From: Bryobacterales bacterium
GTDB lineage: Bacteria; Acidobacteriota; Terriglobia; Bryobacterales; Bryobacteraceae
Direction: 5' to 3'
DNA: 64,000 bases
Assembly: GCA_003142185.1 (NCBI GenBank)
Contig: PLOR01000016.1
Coordinates: forward strand, 1 to 64,000
The translations under genes and the position numbers were made by a program. Within the stretch, counting starts at the first letter, position 1; every line of letters starts with the position of its first letter. This document shows, in pieces, positions 50,386 to 59,448 of this stretch. The notes beneath the pieces were generated by a model. It had not been told where the DNA came from and searched no databases. It saw nothing but the letters and a program-made list of their open reading frames with translations.

Positions 50386-51390
50386 ATGCGACGACGGTTT
50401 ATCATTCTGCCGGCTGTGCTGACGTTGATTTGCTGGTGCGGGGTCTCGTATCTCGGTGCCCAGGCCCCGGCGCCGCAGACTTACTCGTTCACGGAAGATC
50501 CCGGGCTCGCCCTTATGGGCCCCAGCGTTGTGAAGATCAGCCGCGATGGTTCCAAGGAGGTGGTGGACCAGATCATGCCCGTCGGGCCGGGGCGCGACAA
50601 AGAGTTCCATAACCATCTCCTCTATGACTTCCAGGCACACAAGCTGTACATAAAAGTTCTCAGCGACCCGGCCGTGCCTTGCGGGGTCCAGGAGTACACC
50701 GATCCCGGTGCGCCGCCGGAGCTTGACGTGATCAGCGGCTCGGACGCTTTGATGAAGGAATTGATCGGCGGCGGCGGACAACCGAAGCCGGGCGGCACCG
50801 ATACCGTGAATGGAATCGCGGCCAAGGTCATGGAAGTGACTTCGGCCCAGGGCAAGGGCAGAATCTGGATTGCACAGAACGGCGGTTTCCCGGTCAAGAT
50901 CGTCGTCACCGGAGCGGACGGGAAGGCGGTGACGCTAATCGAGATGAAGCAGCTCAGCCTTGCCAAGCCTCCCGCTTCGGCTTTCGCACTTCCGGCCGGT
51001 TGCGCCGCGGCCCAGGTCCAATCCCAGACCAGCCAAAAGCCCAGCACTAACGTCACCGCCCTGACGCTCGAAAAGATCCCGAGTTATACAGGCCCGTGCC
51101 CGGCGCACATCAAGATGGTTGGAACCATCACCGCGGATGGGCCGGGAACGGTGTTTTACCAATTCGGCGCCGGTAAGTTCGATCCGGGAGAAACAATCGC
51201 CTTCAGTGCCGCGGGAACCAAGACCGTCACCCACGTGATGACCTTTCAGCCTAAGTACGGTAATCAGATGGGCGGTGGAGCTATCCTGGAAGCCATTGGG
51301 GCAGACGCCTCGGGCAATCACGGCATTCCCACGCAAGGTTCCAACAACGCCGATTTCAATATCACCTGCACCAGCGGAGGTGGAAAGTGA
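50386..51390 (+). CDS. Secreted hypothetical protein in the exosortase group
   Basis: The 334-residue protein follows a perfect GAGGAGG ribosome site and has a signal peptide (1-25, ending GVSYLGAQA). The first half (about 30-210) resembles outer-membrane lipoprotein carrier-like or DUF4412-like folds: VVDQIMPVGPGRDKEFHNHL, VNGIAAKVMEVTSAQGKGRI, GFPVKIVVTGADGKAV. The second half (about 230-325) is an Ig-like beta domain. Neither assignment is firm. Its stop overlaps the start of the signal peptidase gene (GTGA), so it belongs to the same transcript. Confidence 0.7.
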   Translation: MRRRFIILPAVLTLICWCGVSYLGAQAPAPQTYSFTEDPGLALMGPSVVKISRDGSKEVVDQIMPVGPGRDKEFHNHLLYDFQAHKLYIKVLSDPAVPCGVQEYTDPGAPPELDVISGSDALMKELIGGGGQPKPGGTDTVNGIAAKVMEVTSAQGKGRIWIAQNGGFPVKIVVTGADGKAVTLIEMKQLSLAKPPASAFALPAGCAAAQVQSQTSQKPSTNVTALTLEKIPSYTGPCPAHIKMVGTITADGPGTVFYQFGAGKFDPGETIAFSAAGTKTVTHVMTFQPKYGNQMGGGAILEAIGADASGNHGIPTQGSNNADFNITCTSGGGK

Positions 51391-52205
51391 CCAAGAGGAA
51401 GACCGGACAGGCGGTGACGGCAGACACCAGCCAAAAGCCGCGCGGGATCTGGAACCGTTGCCGCGCGCTGACGCGCGACGTCCGCCGCGGCTTTATCGCG
51501 GAGTGGACTGTCACCATCATCGTGATGCTGTTCCTGTTCACCAACGTCGTGCAGGGGTATGTAATTCCCAGCGCGTCCATGGAGGGTTCGTTGCTGACTG
51601 GCGACCACGTGTTCGTGGACAAGCTGATCTTTGCCCCGCCGGGCGCAATTTCAAGCCGCCTGCTGCCGTACCGGGATGTGCGCCGCGGCGACATCATCGT
51701 CTTCCGCGATCCGGTGGACATCAACAAAGACCTGGTGAAGCGGGCGATCGGGATTCCAGGCGATCATATCCGGCTGGTGAACAAACAGCTCATCCTCAAT
51801 GGGCACGCCGTGAACGAGCCGTATGTGCAACACATTACCCCGTACATCGACCAGTACCGCGACAACTTTCCCGCCGCGCCGCCGGAGCTGGGCGTGCTGC
51901 AGCCGGCGATCGCCATGCTCACCGGCAATGTGGTGAACGGCGAGTTGGTGGTGCCGCCCGGTTGCATTTTCGCCATGGGCGACAATCGCGACGATTCGCT
52001 CGACAGCCGCTACTGGGGATTTGTGCCGCGGCGAAACATCGAGGGTACGCCGCTGGTGATCTACTGGTCTTTCGACGCGCCCACCGCCGATTTGATGAAC
52101 GGGAACATCGGCGTCGACCACATGATGGATGTGGTGACGCACTTTCTTACCAAGACACGCTGGTCGCGCACGCTGAAGCTGGTTCGCGGCTATCCGCTGC
52201 AGTGA
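51387..52205 (+). CDS. lepB: Signal peptidase I
   Basis: The 272-residue type I signal peptidase has one N-terminal membrane helix (about 40-56) and the catalytic boxes: IPSASMEGSLLTGDHVFVDK with the nucleophilic Ser, RRGDIIVFRDPVD, the general-base Lys in LVKRAIGIPGD, and FAMGDNRDDSLDSRYWGFVP. It removes signal peptides of exported proteins. A position in the exosortase transcript suggests maturation of PEP-CTERM proteins; whether it is the only leader peptidase cannot be told from this window. Confidence 0.95.
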   Translation: MTKRKTGQAVTADTSQKPRGIWNRCRALTRDVRRGFIAEWTVTIIVMLFLFTNVVQGYVIPSASMEGSLLTGDHVFVDKLIFAPPGAISSRLLPYRDVRRGDIIVFRDPVDINKDLVKRAIGIPGDHIRLVNKQLILNGHAVNEPYVQHITPYIDQYRDNFPAAPPELGVLQPAIAMLTGNVVNGELVVPPGCIFAMGDNRDDSLDSRYWGFVPRRNIEGTPLVIYWSFDAPTADLMNGNIGVDHMMDVVTHFLTKTRWSRTLKLVRGYPLQ

Positions 52206-52244
52206 TGCGCCGCCGGCCAACATGGGAGGCAGTAAGGAACAACG

Positions 52245-52562
52245 ATGCTCTGGTACCACTATGTGGCGTACTTCTTCGGGGGCGCATTCCTCGCCAACGC
52301 CCTGCCCCATCTCGGCAATGGGATCTCGGGGCACGCCTTCCAGAGCCCCTTCGCATCACCACCCGGGGAAGGCTTGTCCTCTTCGACGGTCAATGTCCTA
52401 TGGGGCCTATTCAACCTGGCCGTCGGCTACCTGCTGGTCTGTCGCGTCGGCCGCTTCGATCTGCGCAATACCGGGCATATGCTCGTGCTCGGGGCGGGCA
52501 TCGTGATCATGTCGCTCATGCTTGCCCGCGCATTCGGACGGTTCCACGGAGGGCGGCAGTAA
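52245..52562 (+). CDS. Small conserved membrane protein
   Basis: The 105-residue protein has three to four membrane helices (LWYHYVAYFFGGAFLANALP, VNVLWGLFNLAVGYLLV, LVLGAGIVIMSLMLARAF) with a conserved-looking GISGHAFQSPFASPPGEGLS loop. I have seen similar uncharacterised proteins in Proteobacteria and Acidobacteria but know no function. It follows lepB by 39 bases and is probably the last gene of that group. Confidence 0.75.
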   Translation: MLWYHYVAYFFGGAFLANALPHLGNGISGHAFQSPFASPPGEGLSSSTVNVLWGLFNLAVGYLLVCRVGRFDLRNTGHMLVLGAGIVIMSLMLARAFGRFHGGRQ

Positions 52563-52633
52563 ACGCGAAGGACCGGTTGGCAGGCGAATCCGGAACGGAC
52601 CCGAGAACCGGGGCGCTGGCCCTGCCATCGTAC

Positions 52634-53593
52634 TTACGCGTGCAGCAAGTCCGGTAAGCGGGCCAACTCCGCGTCAGTGCTGTCGTTCGGCACCGAGCAG
52701 CCGGGTGTGAGAAGGAATTTGCGGCCGGCGGCCTGAGCCGCGGATTGCCACTGGCGGCGCAGGTCTTCGGAGGTGAGGGTGCGGTAGTTGACCTCGTCGA
52801 TGCCGCCGGCGATGACCCAGCTTGGGAACTGGCTGCGCACCTCGGCCATGGGGATGCCGGAAACCTGCAGAGAGTAATTGATCACCGGCGCGTTGAAGCC
52901 GCGGAAAAACTCGAGATAACCGGGCTGTACGTGCAGGTGGAGAAACGTCAGCTTGGTTTCGCCGATGGCTTCGAGGAAACGCTTGTCGAACGGGCGGCTG
53001 AACTTCTCGTAGTCGGCGGGTGACATTTCCGCGCGGTTGGCGTTGGCGACGGAGTACAGAATGCCCACCACGCCGTTGATCGCCAGCACGCGCCGCGCAT
53101 GGTTGATTTCCGACTGCGTGATTACGTCGAGCGCATCCAGCAGAGCTTGCGGGTTCTCATCCTTCAGGCGTAGCACTTCCTCTTTCGAAGAGAGCTTCTG
53201 CGCCACGTTCCAAGGGTTGAAGACGGTCTCCATCATGTAGGCGGAGCCGCCCAGGCCCTCGCGAATGAGATTGAGGGAGCGAATCTGCTGCGGAAACGGA
53301 TTGGCTTCGACTTTGAGCTCGTACCACTTACCCGGCGGCTTCGGGTACGGGAAATCGCTCATCACCTTGACGATGTCGGTGCGGTAGGCGCGATGAAACG
53401 CGAGCGTGCGCGCAGCGTGCTCTTCCGGCGTCGGCAGCCCGAAATGATGCCAGAAGGTGAAAGGCGGGCGGTCCAATTCCTTGCCGGCCAGCGCGCGATC
53501 CACCCGGTCGATGTGGGAAAGCTCGGCCGCGCGCAGGAACGCCGGCGCGGCCGAAGCACCGGCCACGCTCAACAGGAAATTGCGTCTCAGCAT
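52634..53593 (-). CDS. Uroporphyrinogen decarboxylase-like (UroD/MtaA fold) exported protein
   Basis: The 319-residue protein starts MLRRNFLLSVAGASAAPAFL, a Tat-like signal. The rest resembles the UroD superfamily barrel: DRPPFTFWHHFGLPT, PEEHAARTLAFHRAYRTDIV, and RKFLLTPGCSVPNDSTD, the C-terminal loop of UroD/MtaA methyltransferase-type proteins. It lacks the residues needed for heme synthesis as far as I can tell, and export makes that role unlikely. The ATG is at 53593; longer frames run into the rpmB promoter region. Confidence 0.82.
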   Translation of the reverse strand: MLRRNFLLSVAGASAAPAFLRAAELSHIDRVDRALAGKELDRPPFTFWHHFGLPTPEEHAARTLAFHRAYRTDIVKVMSDFPYPKPPGKWYELKVEANPFPQQIRSLNLIREGLGGSAYMMETVFNPWNVAQKLSSKEEVLRLKDENPQALLDALDVITQSEINHARRVLAINGVVGILYSVANANRAEMSPADYEKFSRPFDKRFLEAIGETKLTFLHLHVQPGYLEFFRGFNAPVINYSLQVSGIPMAEVRSQFPSWVIAGGIDEVNYRTLTSEDLRRQWQSAAQAAGRKFLLTPGCSVPNDSTDAELARLPDLLHA

Positions 53594-53705
53594 CGTCAAA
53601 AGTCTCCTTGGTCTTTTACTGTAGCATTCACGGTTGCATTCGAGCACCGGGAGCCGCGGATCTGCTATACTTGACCTTTCGACTCGATCGGGAGATTTGT
53701 GCTTT

Positions 53706-53897
53706 ATGGCAAAAGTATGTGATATTTGCGGCCGCGGACCCCAGTTCGGGAACCGCATCAGCCACGCCCACAACGTCACCAAGCGGCGCTGGGATCTGAA
53801 CCTGCAATCGGTTCGTGCCGTGGTGAACGGGGCGTCCCGCCGCTTGCGCGCCTGCACGTCGTGTATCCGCAGCGGCAAAGTTCAGAAAGTCGCGTAG
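53706..53897 (+). CDS. rpmB: Ribosomal protein bL28
   Basis: The 63-residue protein begins MAKVCDICGRGPQFGNRISH, followed by NVTKRRWDLNLQSVR and LRACTSCIRSGKVQK. Paired Cys motifs (CDIC and CTSC) make it the zinc-binding C+ form of L28. Length and motifs are typical. It is divergent from the UroD-like gene. Confidence 0.96.
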   Translation: MAKVCDICGRGPQFGNRISHAHNVTKRRWDLNLQSVRAVVNGASRRLRACTSCIRSGKVQKVA

Positions 53898-53946
53898 TCC
53901 GCATCCCCCTAAAATACCGGATCGGCAAGGTTGAGGCTATTCTTCC

Positions 53947-53967
53947 GCCCCGTTCCGGGGCTCTTTG
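53947..53967 (+). terminator. Possible terminator after rpmB
   Basis: A perfect 6-base stem GCCCCG-TTC-CGGGGC is followed by TCTTTG, 50 bases after the rpmB stop. The T-tract is short, so efficiency is doubtful. The next 70 bases contain further small palindromes (AAGGCTCGCGCCTT; CCCTTCCGGG) that look like repeat DNA. Confidence 0.4.
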
Positions 53968-54131
53968 AGTCGGCTGTTTTCCCAAGGCTCGCGCCTTGAG
54001 CTACTATCTTTCGCCCTTCCGGGCTAAAGCTCTGCGCGTGCCATGCACGGCTTGTTGCGCTCCCGAGTTGCCTGCACCGCTTGTTTCGAGCGGGGTCGCC
54101 AGCCTAAAATCGGACTGGAGGGTCCGATTGA

Positions 54132-54611
54132 ATGGCTTCGATGGAGCGGGTGCGGGATTTTCTGAGCCAGAAGCGGCTGGCGTTCGTGGGCGTTTCGCGG
54201 CAGCCGAAGGATTATTCGCGGGCGCTGTTTCGCGAGTTCGGCGCGCGCGGCTATGACGCGGTTCCGGTCAACCCGGCCATCGCCGAAATCGAGGGCTGCC
54301 GTTGCTTCGCCCGCGTGCAGGATATCGAACCGGTCCCCGATGGCGTGGTCTTGCTGACTTCGCCAGCGGTGACCGAGCAAGTGGTGGGCGATTGCATCCA
54401 GGCCGGCGTGAAGCGGATCTGGATGTGCCGCACAGTCGGGAAAGGCGCGGTCAGCGCGCGGGCTGTCGGCGAGTGCGAAGCTCATGGGGTCTCCGTGATT
54501 CCGGGTGAGTGCCCTTTCATGTTCCTCAAGGGCGATTACCAACAGGGCGGCGGATGGGTCCATCGCTTACACGGATTCGTGAAGAAGCTCACCGGCTCGT
54601 ACCCGAACTGA
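54132..54611 (+). CDS. CoA-binding domain protein
   Basis: The 159-residue Rossmann-fold protein of the CoA_binding_2 family has VRDFLSQKRLAFVGVSRQPK at the start, ALFREFGARGYDAVPVNPAI, VLLTSPAVTEQVVGDCIQAG and a C-terminal GECPFMFLK. Stand-alone members bind CoA or related nucleotides but their role is unclear. It lies before panC, a gene of CoA biosynthesis, separated by a family E repeat. Confidence 0.88.
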   Translation: MASMERVRDFLSQKRLAFVGVSRQPKDYSRALFREFGARGYDAVPVNPAIAEIEGCRCFARVQDIEPVPDGVVLLTSPAVTEQVVGDCIQAGVKRIWMCRTVGKGAVSARAVGECEAHGVSVIPGECPFMFLKGDYQQGGGWVHRLHGFVKKLTGSYPN

Positions 54612-54639
54612 TCGGCGGCTTAGTGCTTGGAAAGAACGG

Positions 54640-54680
54640 CGCCCGCAAGCGGGCGTTGGCAAGCTAAAGCATGCCCTACC
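54640..54680. repeat. Repeat family E, complete copy
   Basis: Hairpin CGCCCGCAAGCGGGCG (54640-54655) followed by TTGGCAAGCTAAAGCATGCC and CTACC. It ends 30 bases before the panC start, so it is probably in the 5' leader or promoter region of panC. Confidence 0.82.
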
Positions 54681-54709
54681 AGCACATTTGCTCCAGGTAA
54701 GTTGGACCA

Positions 54710-55555
54710 ATGCGGATCATAAGAACAATTCAGGAAATGCGGGCGGAAACGGAGGCTCGGCGACGCGCAGGCGAGACGGTGGGCATGGTCCCGACGATGG
54801 GGTTCTTCCATGAAGGCCACTTGTCACTGATGCGCAGGGCGCGGGCGGAGTGCGGGATGGTGGTCGTATCTCTGTTCGTGAACCCGACCCAGTTCGGGCC
54901 CGGCGAGGATCTGGCGGCATACCCCAAAGACTTCGAGCGGGACTGCGCGTTGGCGGCGGCGGAGGGCGTGGATGCGATGTTCGCGCCGGAGGCCGGCGAA
55001 ATGTACGCGGGCGATCACGCCACGTTCGTCAACGTGGAGCGCCTCACCGGTAACCTGTGCGGCGCTTCGCGGCCGGTACATTTCCGCGGCGTGGCGACGG
55101 TGGTGGCCAAACTGTTCAACGCCTGCCGGCCGCAGCGCGCGTACTTCGGGCTGAAGGACTATCAGCAGGTGCGCGTGATTGAAACCATGATTCGCGACCT
55201 GAACTTCGACATCGAACTGGTGCGATGCCCGATCGTGCGCGAGCCGGATGGCGTGGCGATGAGCTCGCGGAATAGCTATCTTTCCGCGGAAGAACGCCGC
55301 GCCGCAACGATTCTGCGCCGGTCGCTGGTTGCTGCGGGTAAGCGAATCAAGGAAGGGGCGCGCGATGGCGCCGCAATCGCACGAGAACTTCGGGAGGCGA
55401 TTGAGACGGAGCCGCTGGCGAGGGTGGATTACGCCGAGGTGGTGGATGCGGAATCGCTCGCGCCGCTCGGCCGGATTCACGGCGCGGCGCTGCTGGCCGT
55501 AGCGGTGCGCATCGGCCGTGCGCGGCTGATCGACAACCTGGTGGTTGAGACTTGA
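54710..55555 (+). CDS. panC: Pantothenate synthetase (pantoate-beta-alanine ligase)
   Basis: The 281-residue enzyme joins pantoate and beta-alanine with ATP, a step of CoA biosynthesis. It has VGMVPTMGFFHEGHLSLMRR with the HxGH nucleotide motif, SLFVNPTQFGPGEDL, RPVHFRGVATVVAKLFN, AYFGLKDYQQ, and VAMSSRNSYLS. Length is normal. It is not followed by panB or panD. Confidence 0.96.
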   Translation: MRIIRTIQEMRAETEARRRAGETVGMVPTMGFFHEGHLSLMRRARAECGMVVVSLFVNPTQFGPGEDLAAYPKDFERDCALAAAEGVDAMFAPEAGEMYAGDHATFVNVERLTGNLCGASRPVHFRGVATVVAKLFNACRPQRAYFGLKDYQQVRVIETMIRDLNFDIELVRCPIVREPDGVAMSSRNSYLSAEERRAATILRRSLVAAGKRIKEGARDGAAIARELREAIETEPLARVDYAEVVDAESLAPLGRIHGAALLAVAVRIGRARLIDNLVVET

Positions 55556-55642
55556 CTTAGAGATGACTTAGCTAGATACAATACGGTTCACTTAGATACC
55601 GGTGGCAAGCGCCGAAGATGATCGCCGATTCAGCGCGGGTAG

Positions 55643-56092
55643 TCACTCGTGCGGCGGAAGCATCACCACACCCAGCCAGAAACTCTTGATAGCCTGCACG
55701 ACGCTCATGAACTGGTCCAGATCCACCGGCTTCACGATGTAGCAGTTGGCGTGCAGTTCATAAGCGCGACGCACATCCTGTGCTGCTTGCGATGTAGTCA
55801 GCACGACCACGGGAATCGACTTGAGGTCGGGGTCCTCCTTGATTTCCGCCAGAACCTCCAGTCCGCCTTTCCGGGGAAGATTCAGATCGAGCAGAACCAG
55901 GTCGGGACGCGCCGCGTTGGCATACTTACCCTGCCGCCGCAGGTCCGCAATGGCTTCCTGGCCGTCTTTGACCACGGTCAAGTTGTTGATCACTTTCCCT
56001 TCCTTCAACGCCTCGATGGTCAGACGTACATCGCCGGGGTTGTCCTCCACCAACAGAAGCTCGACTGGTCTAGTCCGCGTTTCAGCCTTCAT
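55643..56092 (-). CDS. Single-domain response regulator (Rcp1-like receiver)
   Basis: The 149-residue protein is a CheY-type receiver: acidic pocket in [13 protein letters not shown], phospho-acceptor Asp in [15 protein letters not shown], Thr in [14 protein letters not shown] and Lys in [12 protein letters not shown]. The [10 protein letters not shown] and LNLPRKGG patterns are typical of regulators partnered with phytochrome-like or multi-PAS kinases. There is no output domain. Its ATG overlaps the kinase stop (ATGA). Confidence 0.93.
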   Translation of the reverse strand: MKAETRTRPVELLLVEDNPGDVRLTIEALKEGKVINNLTVVKDGQEAIADLRRQGKYANAARPDLVLLDLNLPRKGGLEVLAEIKEDPDLKSIPVVVLTTSQAAQDVRRAYELHANCYIVKPVDLDQFMSVVQAIKSFWLGVVMLPPHE

Positions 56093-58857
56093 TGGCCCTG
56101 AACCGGAATGGAGAAATAAAAAACCGATCCTGCGCCTGGTTCCGAAGTCACCCACAGGCGGCCGCCGTGACGCTCCGCGATCTTCTTGCAGATCGCGAGG
56201 CCGAGCCCCGTGCCCGGGAATTCCGACGCCGCGTGGAGGCGCTGGAATATCACGAAGATACGCTCCAGGTGCTGCGGCTCGATTCCGATGCCATTGTCCC
56301 GCACGGAGAACACCCACTCCTTCGCGCGCCGTTCCGCCGACACATGAACCCGCGGCGGCTCCTGGCGCCGGAACTTGAGGGCATTCCCAATCAGGTTCTG
56401 AAACAACTGTGTCAGTTGTCCCGAGTCCGCGTTCACCACCGGCAGAGGATCGAAAGTCACGTTCGCGTGGCTCTCTTCGATAGCGGCCTTCAGATTCCAT
56501 AGCGCCTGCTTCAAAGCAGTGTCTGCCTCGACCGGTTTAAACTCGTGGCCCCTCGTGGCGACCCTCGAGAACTCCAGCATGTCGTTGATCAGTTGCTGCA
56601 TCCTCTTTGCCCCGTCCACCGCGAACGCGATGAACTCGTCGGCATTCGAATCCAGCTTTCCCTTGTACCGGCGCGAAAGAAGCTGCATGTAGCTGGAGAC
56701 CATCCGCAAGGGCTCCTGGAGGTCGTGCGAGGCCACATAGGCGAACTGCTCCAGCTCGGTATTGGACCGTTTGAGTTCCTCGGTTCGCCGAAGCAACGCC
56801 TCTTCGGCCAGTCTGCGCTCGGTGATGTCCAGAGCCGCGCCAACCACGTGGATCGATTTGCTTCCCGCTTCCTGCGGCAAGAGGTGCCCGCGGCCCATGA
56901 TATAGCGGATGCCGCCGTCAGGCAGTTTGACGCGAAACTCCAGGTCGGGCGGTCCTAGTCCCGCCAGACACTCCCGCATCCACGTTTGCATGGAAGCCTG
57001 ATCGTCCGGGTGGATCAGAGTCGGAAACGTTTCGGAGGTCAGGACAAAGGTCTCCGGCGAAACTCCAAAGAGACGATACGTTTCGGGCGTCCATACCATC
57101 ACGTCCGAGTCGCCTTCGAGCCTCCAGTCAAAACTGCCGAGATGGCCAATACTCTGTGATTGCGAAAGCAGGTCTTCGTTTGCCCGCAAATCCTCTTCCG
57201 CCCGTTTCCGCGCCGTGATATCGCGGGCGAAAACAAGACCGCCCTTTTCGCCCTCATATAGGAAGGGAACGGCGTACCCCTCGACGTCGATGGCCGTGCC
57301 GTCGAGCTCGAGGTACTTCCGGGTAAACAGGGGCATGTCCACTCCCATTTCCTCGACCTGCCGGATTGCTTCGATCATGGCGGGCCGGGAATCCGGGTGC
57401 ACGGTCTCTAAGACCGGCTTGCCGAGGAGTTCGGAATCCGCCGCGGCGCCAAACAACTTGATGGCCGCCGGATTCAGGTACCGGAAGCAGCCGCGCGTCC
57501 CCACGAAGATGGCCTCCGGCGCGTTTTCCACGACTCTCCGAAAGCTTTCCCGGCTCTCACGCAGCGCCTCTTCCGCCCGTCTCCGTTCGCTGATATCACG
57601 GGCGAAAACGAGACCTCCCTCTTCGCCCTCGTAGAGGAACGGCACAGCGGCCCCCTCGACATCGAGGACCGTGCCGTCGAGCCTGAGGTACTTCGTTATC
57701 CACGGCGGTGAGTCCGCCATCCGTTCCTCGACGTGCCGGATTCTTTCGGCCACGCCGGCGCGAGAATCCGGATGGATTCTCATCATGACCGGCTGGTCGA
57801 GGAGTTCGGAATCCGCCGCGGCGCCAAACAACTTGATGGCCGCCGGATTCAGGTACCGGAAGTGGCCTTTCGTCGCCACGAAGATGGCCTCCGGCGCGTT
57901 TTCCACGACTCTCCGAAAGCTTTCCCGGCTCTCACGCAGCGCCTCTTCCGCCCGCTTGCGGCCCGTCATGTCGCGGATGACCCCGACCGCATGCCATTCC
58001 TCTCCCTTTTGGACGGCGGCCAACGAAAGATCGATGGGGAACTCGCTTCCGTCTTTTCGCCGTGCGGAGAGTTCCCGCATCGTGCCGATGGCAGCCCCTT
58101 GTCCGGTCTTCTGAAAGGCGGGGTAGCTCTCCTGAAAGCGCTGCCGGAGGGCGGCGGGGGCCAACAGATCGTGAATCGGCTGGCCGAGCATCTCGGCGGA
58201 CGTGTAACCGAACATCCGTTCGGCCGCCGGGTTCCAAAGGAGCGCCCGGCCTTGGCCGTCAATCATGACCAGGGCGTCCAGCGAGCTGGCACACACGGAT
58301 CGAAGAAGATCCTCCCCCTGGCGCAACGCCTCCTCAATCTCCTTGCGCCTGGTTACGTCGAGCATGACGGACCGAATGCCAGTCACCACACCCCTGGCGT
58401 CCCGAATCAGCACCTCGTGAATCTCGAGAGTCAGGTGACGGCCGTCACTGCGAATGTGATCGCGCGGGAAGGGATCGAGGGCCTGCTGCCCCGACAACTT
58501 CCGCTGGAAGGCTTCGCGGCTTTCGGATGGTGCGCCTCGCGAAACGAATTCAAAAATGGGTTTGCCGAGTATTGCGCCGGCCTCAACCCCCAGCAGCTCG
58601 CATTCGGCCTGGTTGACCCAACGCACGTTCCCCTCTTGGTCCAACTCGTGGTAGGCTACCGGCCCTTGCTCGAAAAGGTCCCGGAATCGCTGCTCGCTCT
58701 CGATCAATTGGGACAGAGCCCGGCTCAAGCCGAGGCTATCGAGTTGCTCTCGCAACGGAAGGGGCAGTTCGCGCAAACACGAAAAGTCGCCTTCCTTCGG
58801 CGCCGCCGAAGGTTGCGCCTGTTCTTCACGAGGGCTTTGAGGACCGGTCTGCGCCAT
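56089..58857 (-). CDS. Multi-PAS sensor histidine kinase
   Basis: The 922-residue cytoplasmic kinase has no membrane helix. It contains five PAS domains in series (about 55-175, 185-305, 310-430, 435-555 and 570-690), then a HisKA dimerisation domain with the phospho-His in [20 protein letters not shown] and an ATPase domain with [26 protein letters not shown] and [11 protein letters not shown]. The third and fourth PAS domains are near duplicates (375-base repeat unit). Signals are unknown; co-translation with the receiver marks them as a pair. Confidence 0.92.
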   Translation of the reverse strand: MAQTGPQSPREEQAQPSAAPKEGDFSCLRELPLPLREQLDSLGLSRALSQLIESEQRFRDLFEQGPVAYHELDQEGNVRWVNQAECELLGVEAGAILGKPIFEFVSRGAPSESREAFQRKLSGQQALDPFPRDHIRSDGRHLTLEIHEVLIRDARGVVTGIRSVMLDVTRRKEIEEALRQGEDLLRSVCASSLDALVMIDGQGRALLWNPAAERMFGYTSAEMLGQPIHDLLAPAALRQRFQESYPAFQKTGQGAAIGTMRELSARRKDGSEFPIDLSLAAVQKGEEWHAVGVIRDMTGRKRAEEALRESRESFRRVVENAPEAIFVATKGHFRYLNPAAIKLFGAAADSELLDQPVMMRIHPDSRAGVAERIRHVEERMADSPPWITKYLRLDGTVLDVEGAAVPFLYEGEEGGLVFARDISERRRAEEALRESRESFRRVVENAPEAIFVGTRGCFRYLNPAAIKLFGAAADSELLGKPVLETVHPDSRPAMIEAIRQVEEMGVDMPLFTRKYLELDGTAIDVEGYAVPFLYEGEKGGLVFARDITARKRAEEDLRANEDLLSQSQSIGHLGSFDWRLEGDSDVMVWTPETYRLFGVSPETFVLTSETFPTLIHPDDQASMQTWMRECLAGLGPPDLEFRVKLPDGGIRYIMGRGHLLPQEAGSKSIHVVGAALDITERRLAEEALLRRTEELKRSNTELEQFAYVASHDLQEPLRMVSSYMQLLSRRYKGKLDSNADEFIAFAVDGAKRMQQLINDMLEFSRVATRGHEFKPVEADTALKQALWNLKAAIEESHANVTFDPLPVVNADSGQLTQLFQNLIGNALKFRRQEPPRVHVSAERRAKEWVFSVRDNGIGIEPQHLERIFVIFQRLHAASEFPGTGLGLAICKKIAERHGGRLWVTSEPGAGSVFYFSIPVQGQ

Positions 58858-58923
58858 TGGTATTCCTTGTCAAACCCGGCGGTCCGGGGCTGTCTGGAAT
58901 CGATAAGGGCGCAGCGGACGGCC

Positions 58924-59025
58924 CTACTTCAGGCAGGCTAGAAGGTCTTTGCGGCCGGCGCGCAGGATGGCGCGCTGGCGGATCTTGTGGCGCTCGCGGA
59001 CGTACTCCACCTGCCGGAAACGTTC
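58924..59025 (-). pseudogene. Possible 3' coding remnant upstream of the kinase gene
   Basis: A minus-strand frame ending in TAG (58924-58926) reads ERFRQVEYVRERHKI, then RQRAILRAGRKDLLACLK, with strong GC-ending codons over about 33 codons, unlike the sequence further upstream. No start or family is recognisable. It may be the end of a lost gene. The rest of the 590-base gap before bshA's 3' end (59026-59284 and 59361-59448) holds nothing I can name. Confidence 0.3.
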
Positions 59026-59284
59026 GTGAGCGGAAAAACAAGAGAATCTCCAAGTTACACTACGAATATTCCACAGGAGAGAGCAGAATACAAGAGCATC
59101 ATGTGGGGATCTCCGAAACAGTGCGACAGTGGTCCTCGCAAATCAGATCTGGCAGATACAGTGGGAGTTGCGCTGGTTCCGTCGATTCTCCCGCGGCCGC
59201 GCGCGAAACCGGGGACCGTAAACCGATTGCGCAGTTCATTATACGGATCGCGCGCCGCCCAGCTTAAGCACAATACTGTGCAGT

Positions 59285-59360
59285 CGTGGCGCGGGCTGTC
59301 AAGCCTGCTGAGCCGAGAGTGAGTCAGAGTCATTCTCGGCTTTTCATGCCGCGCTTGACC
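59285..59360. repeat. Palindromic repeat family A, half copy 4
   Basis: CGTGGCGCGGGCTGTCAAGC, then CTGAGCCGAGAG and TCTCGGCTTTTC, followed by ATGCCGCGCTTGACCAC, matches the left arm of the copy at 43429. The loop is longer (GTGAGTCAGAGTCAT) and no right arm is visible. Confidence 0.78.
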
Positions 59361-59448
59361 ACGAACAATCCTCAGCGTTCGCAATTTGGTGCCCTGTTCC
59401 TCATTTACCGCAAAACAGGACGGCCGGTTGGCTGTGCGTGGGGCAAAT

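Noticed and set aside
52634-53878. Longer 414-residue version of the UroD-like protein
   Set aside because: The extra N-terminus is antisense to rpmB and would hide the Tat-like signal that starts at 53593.
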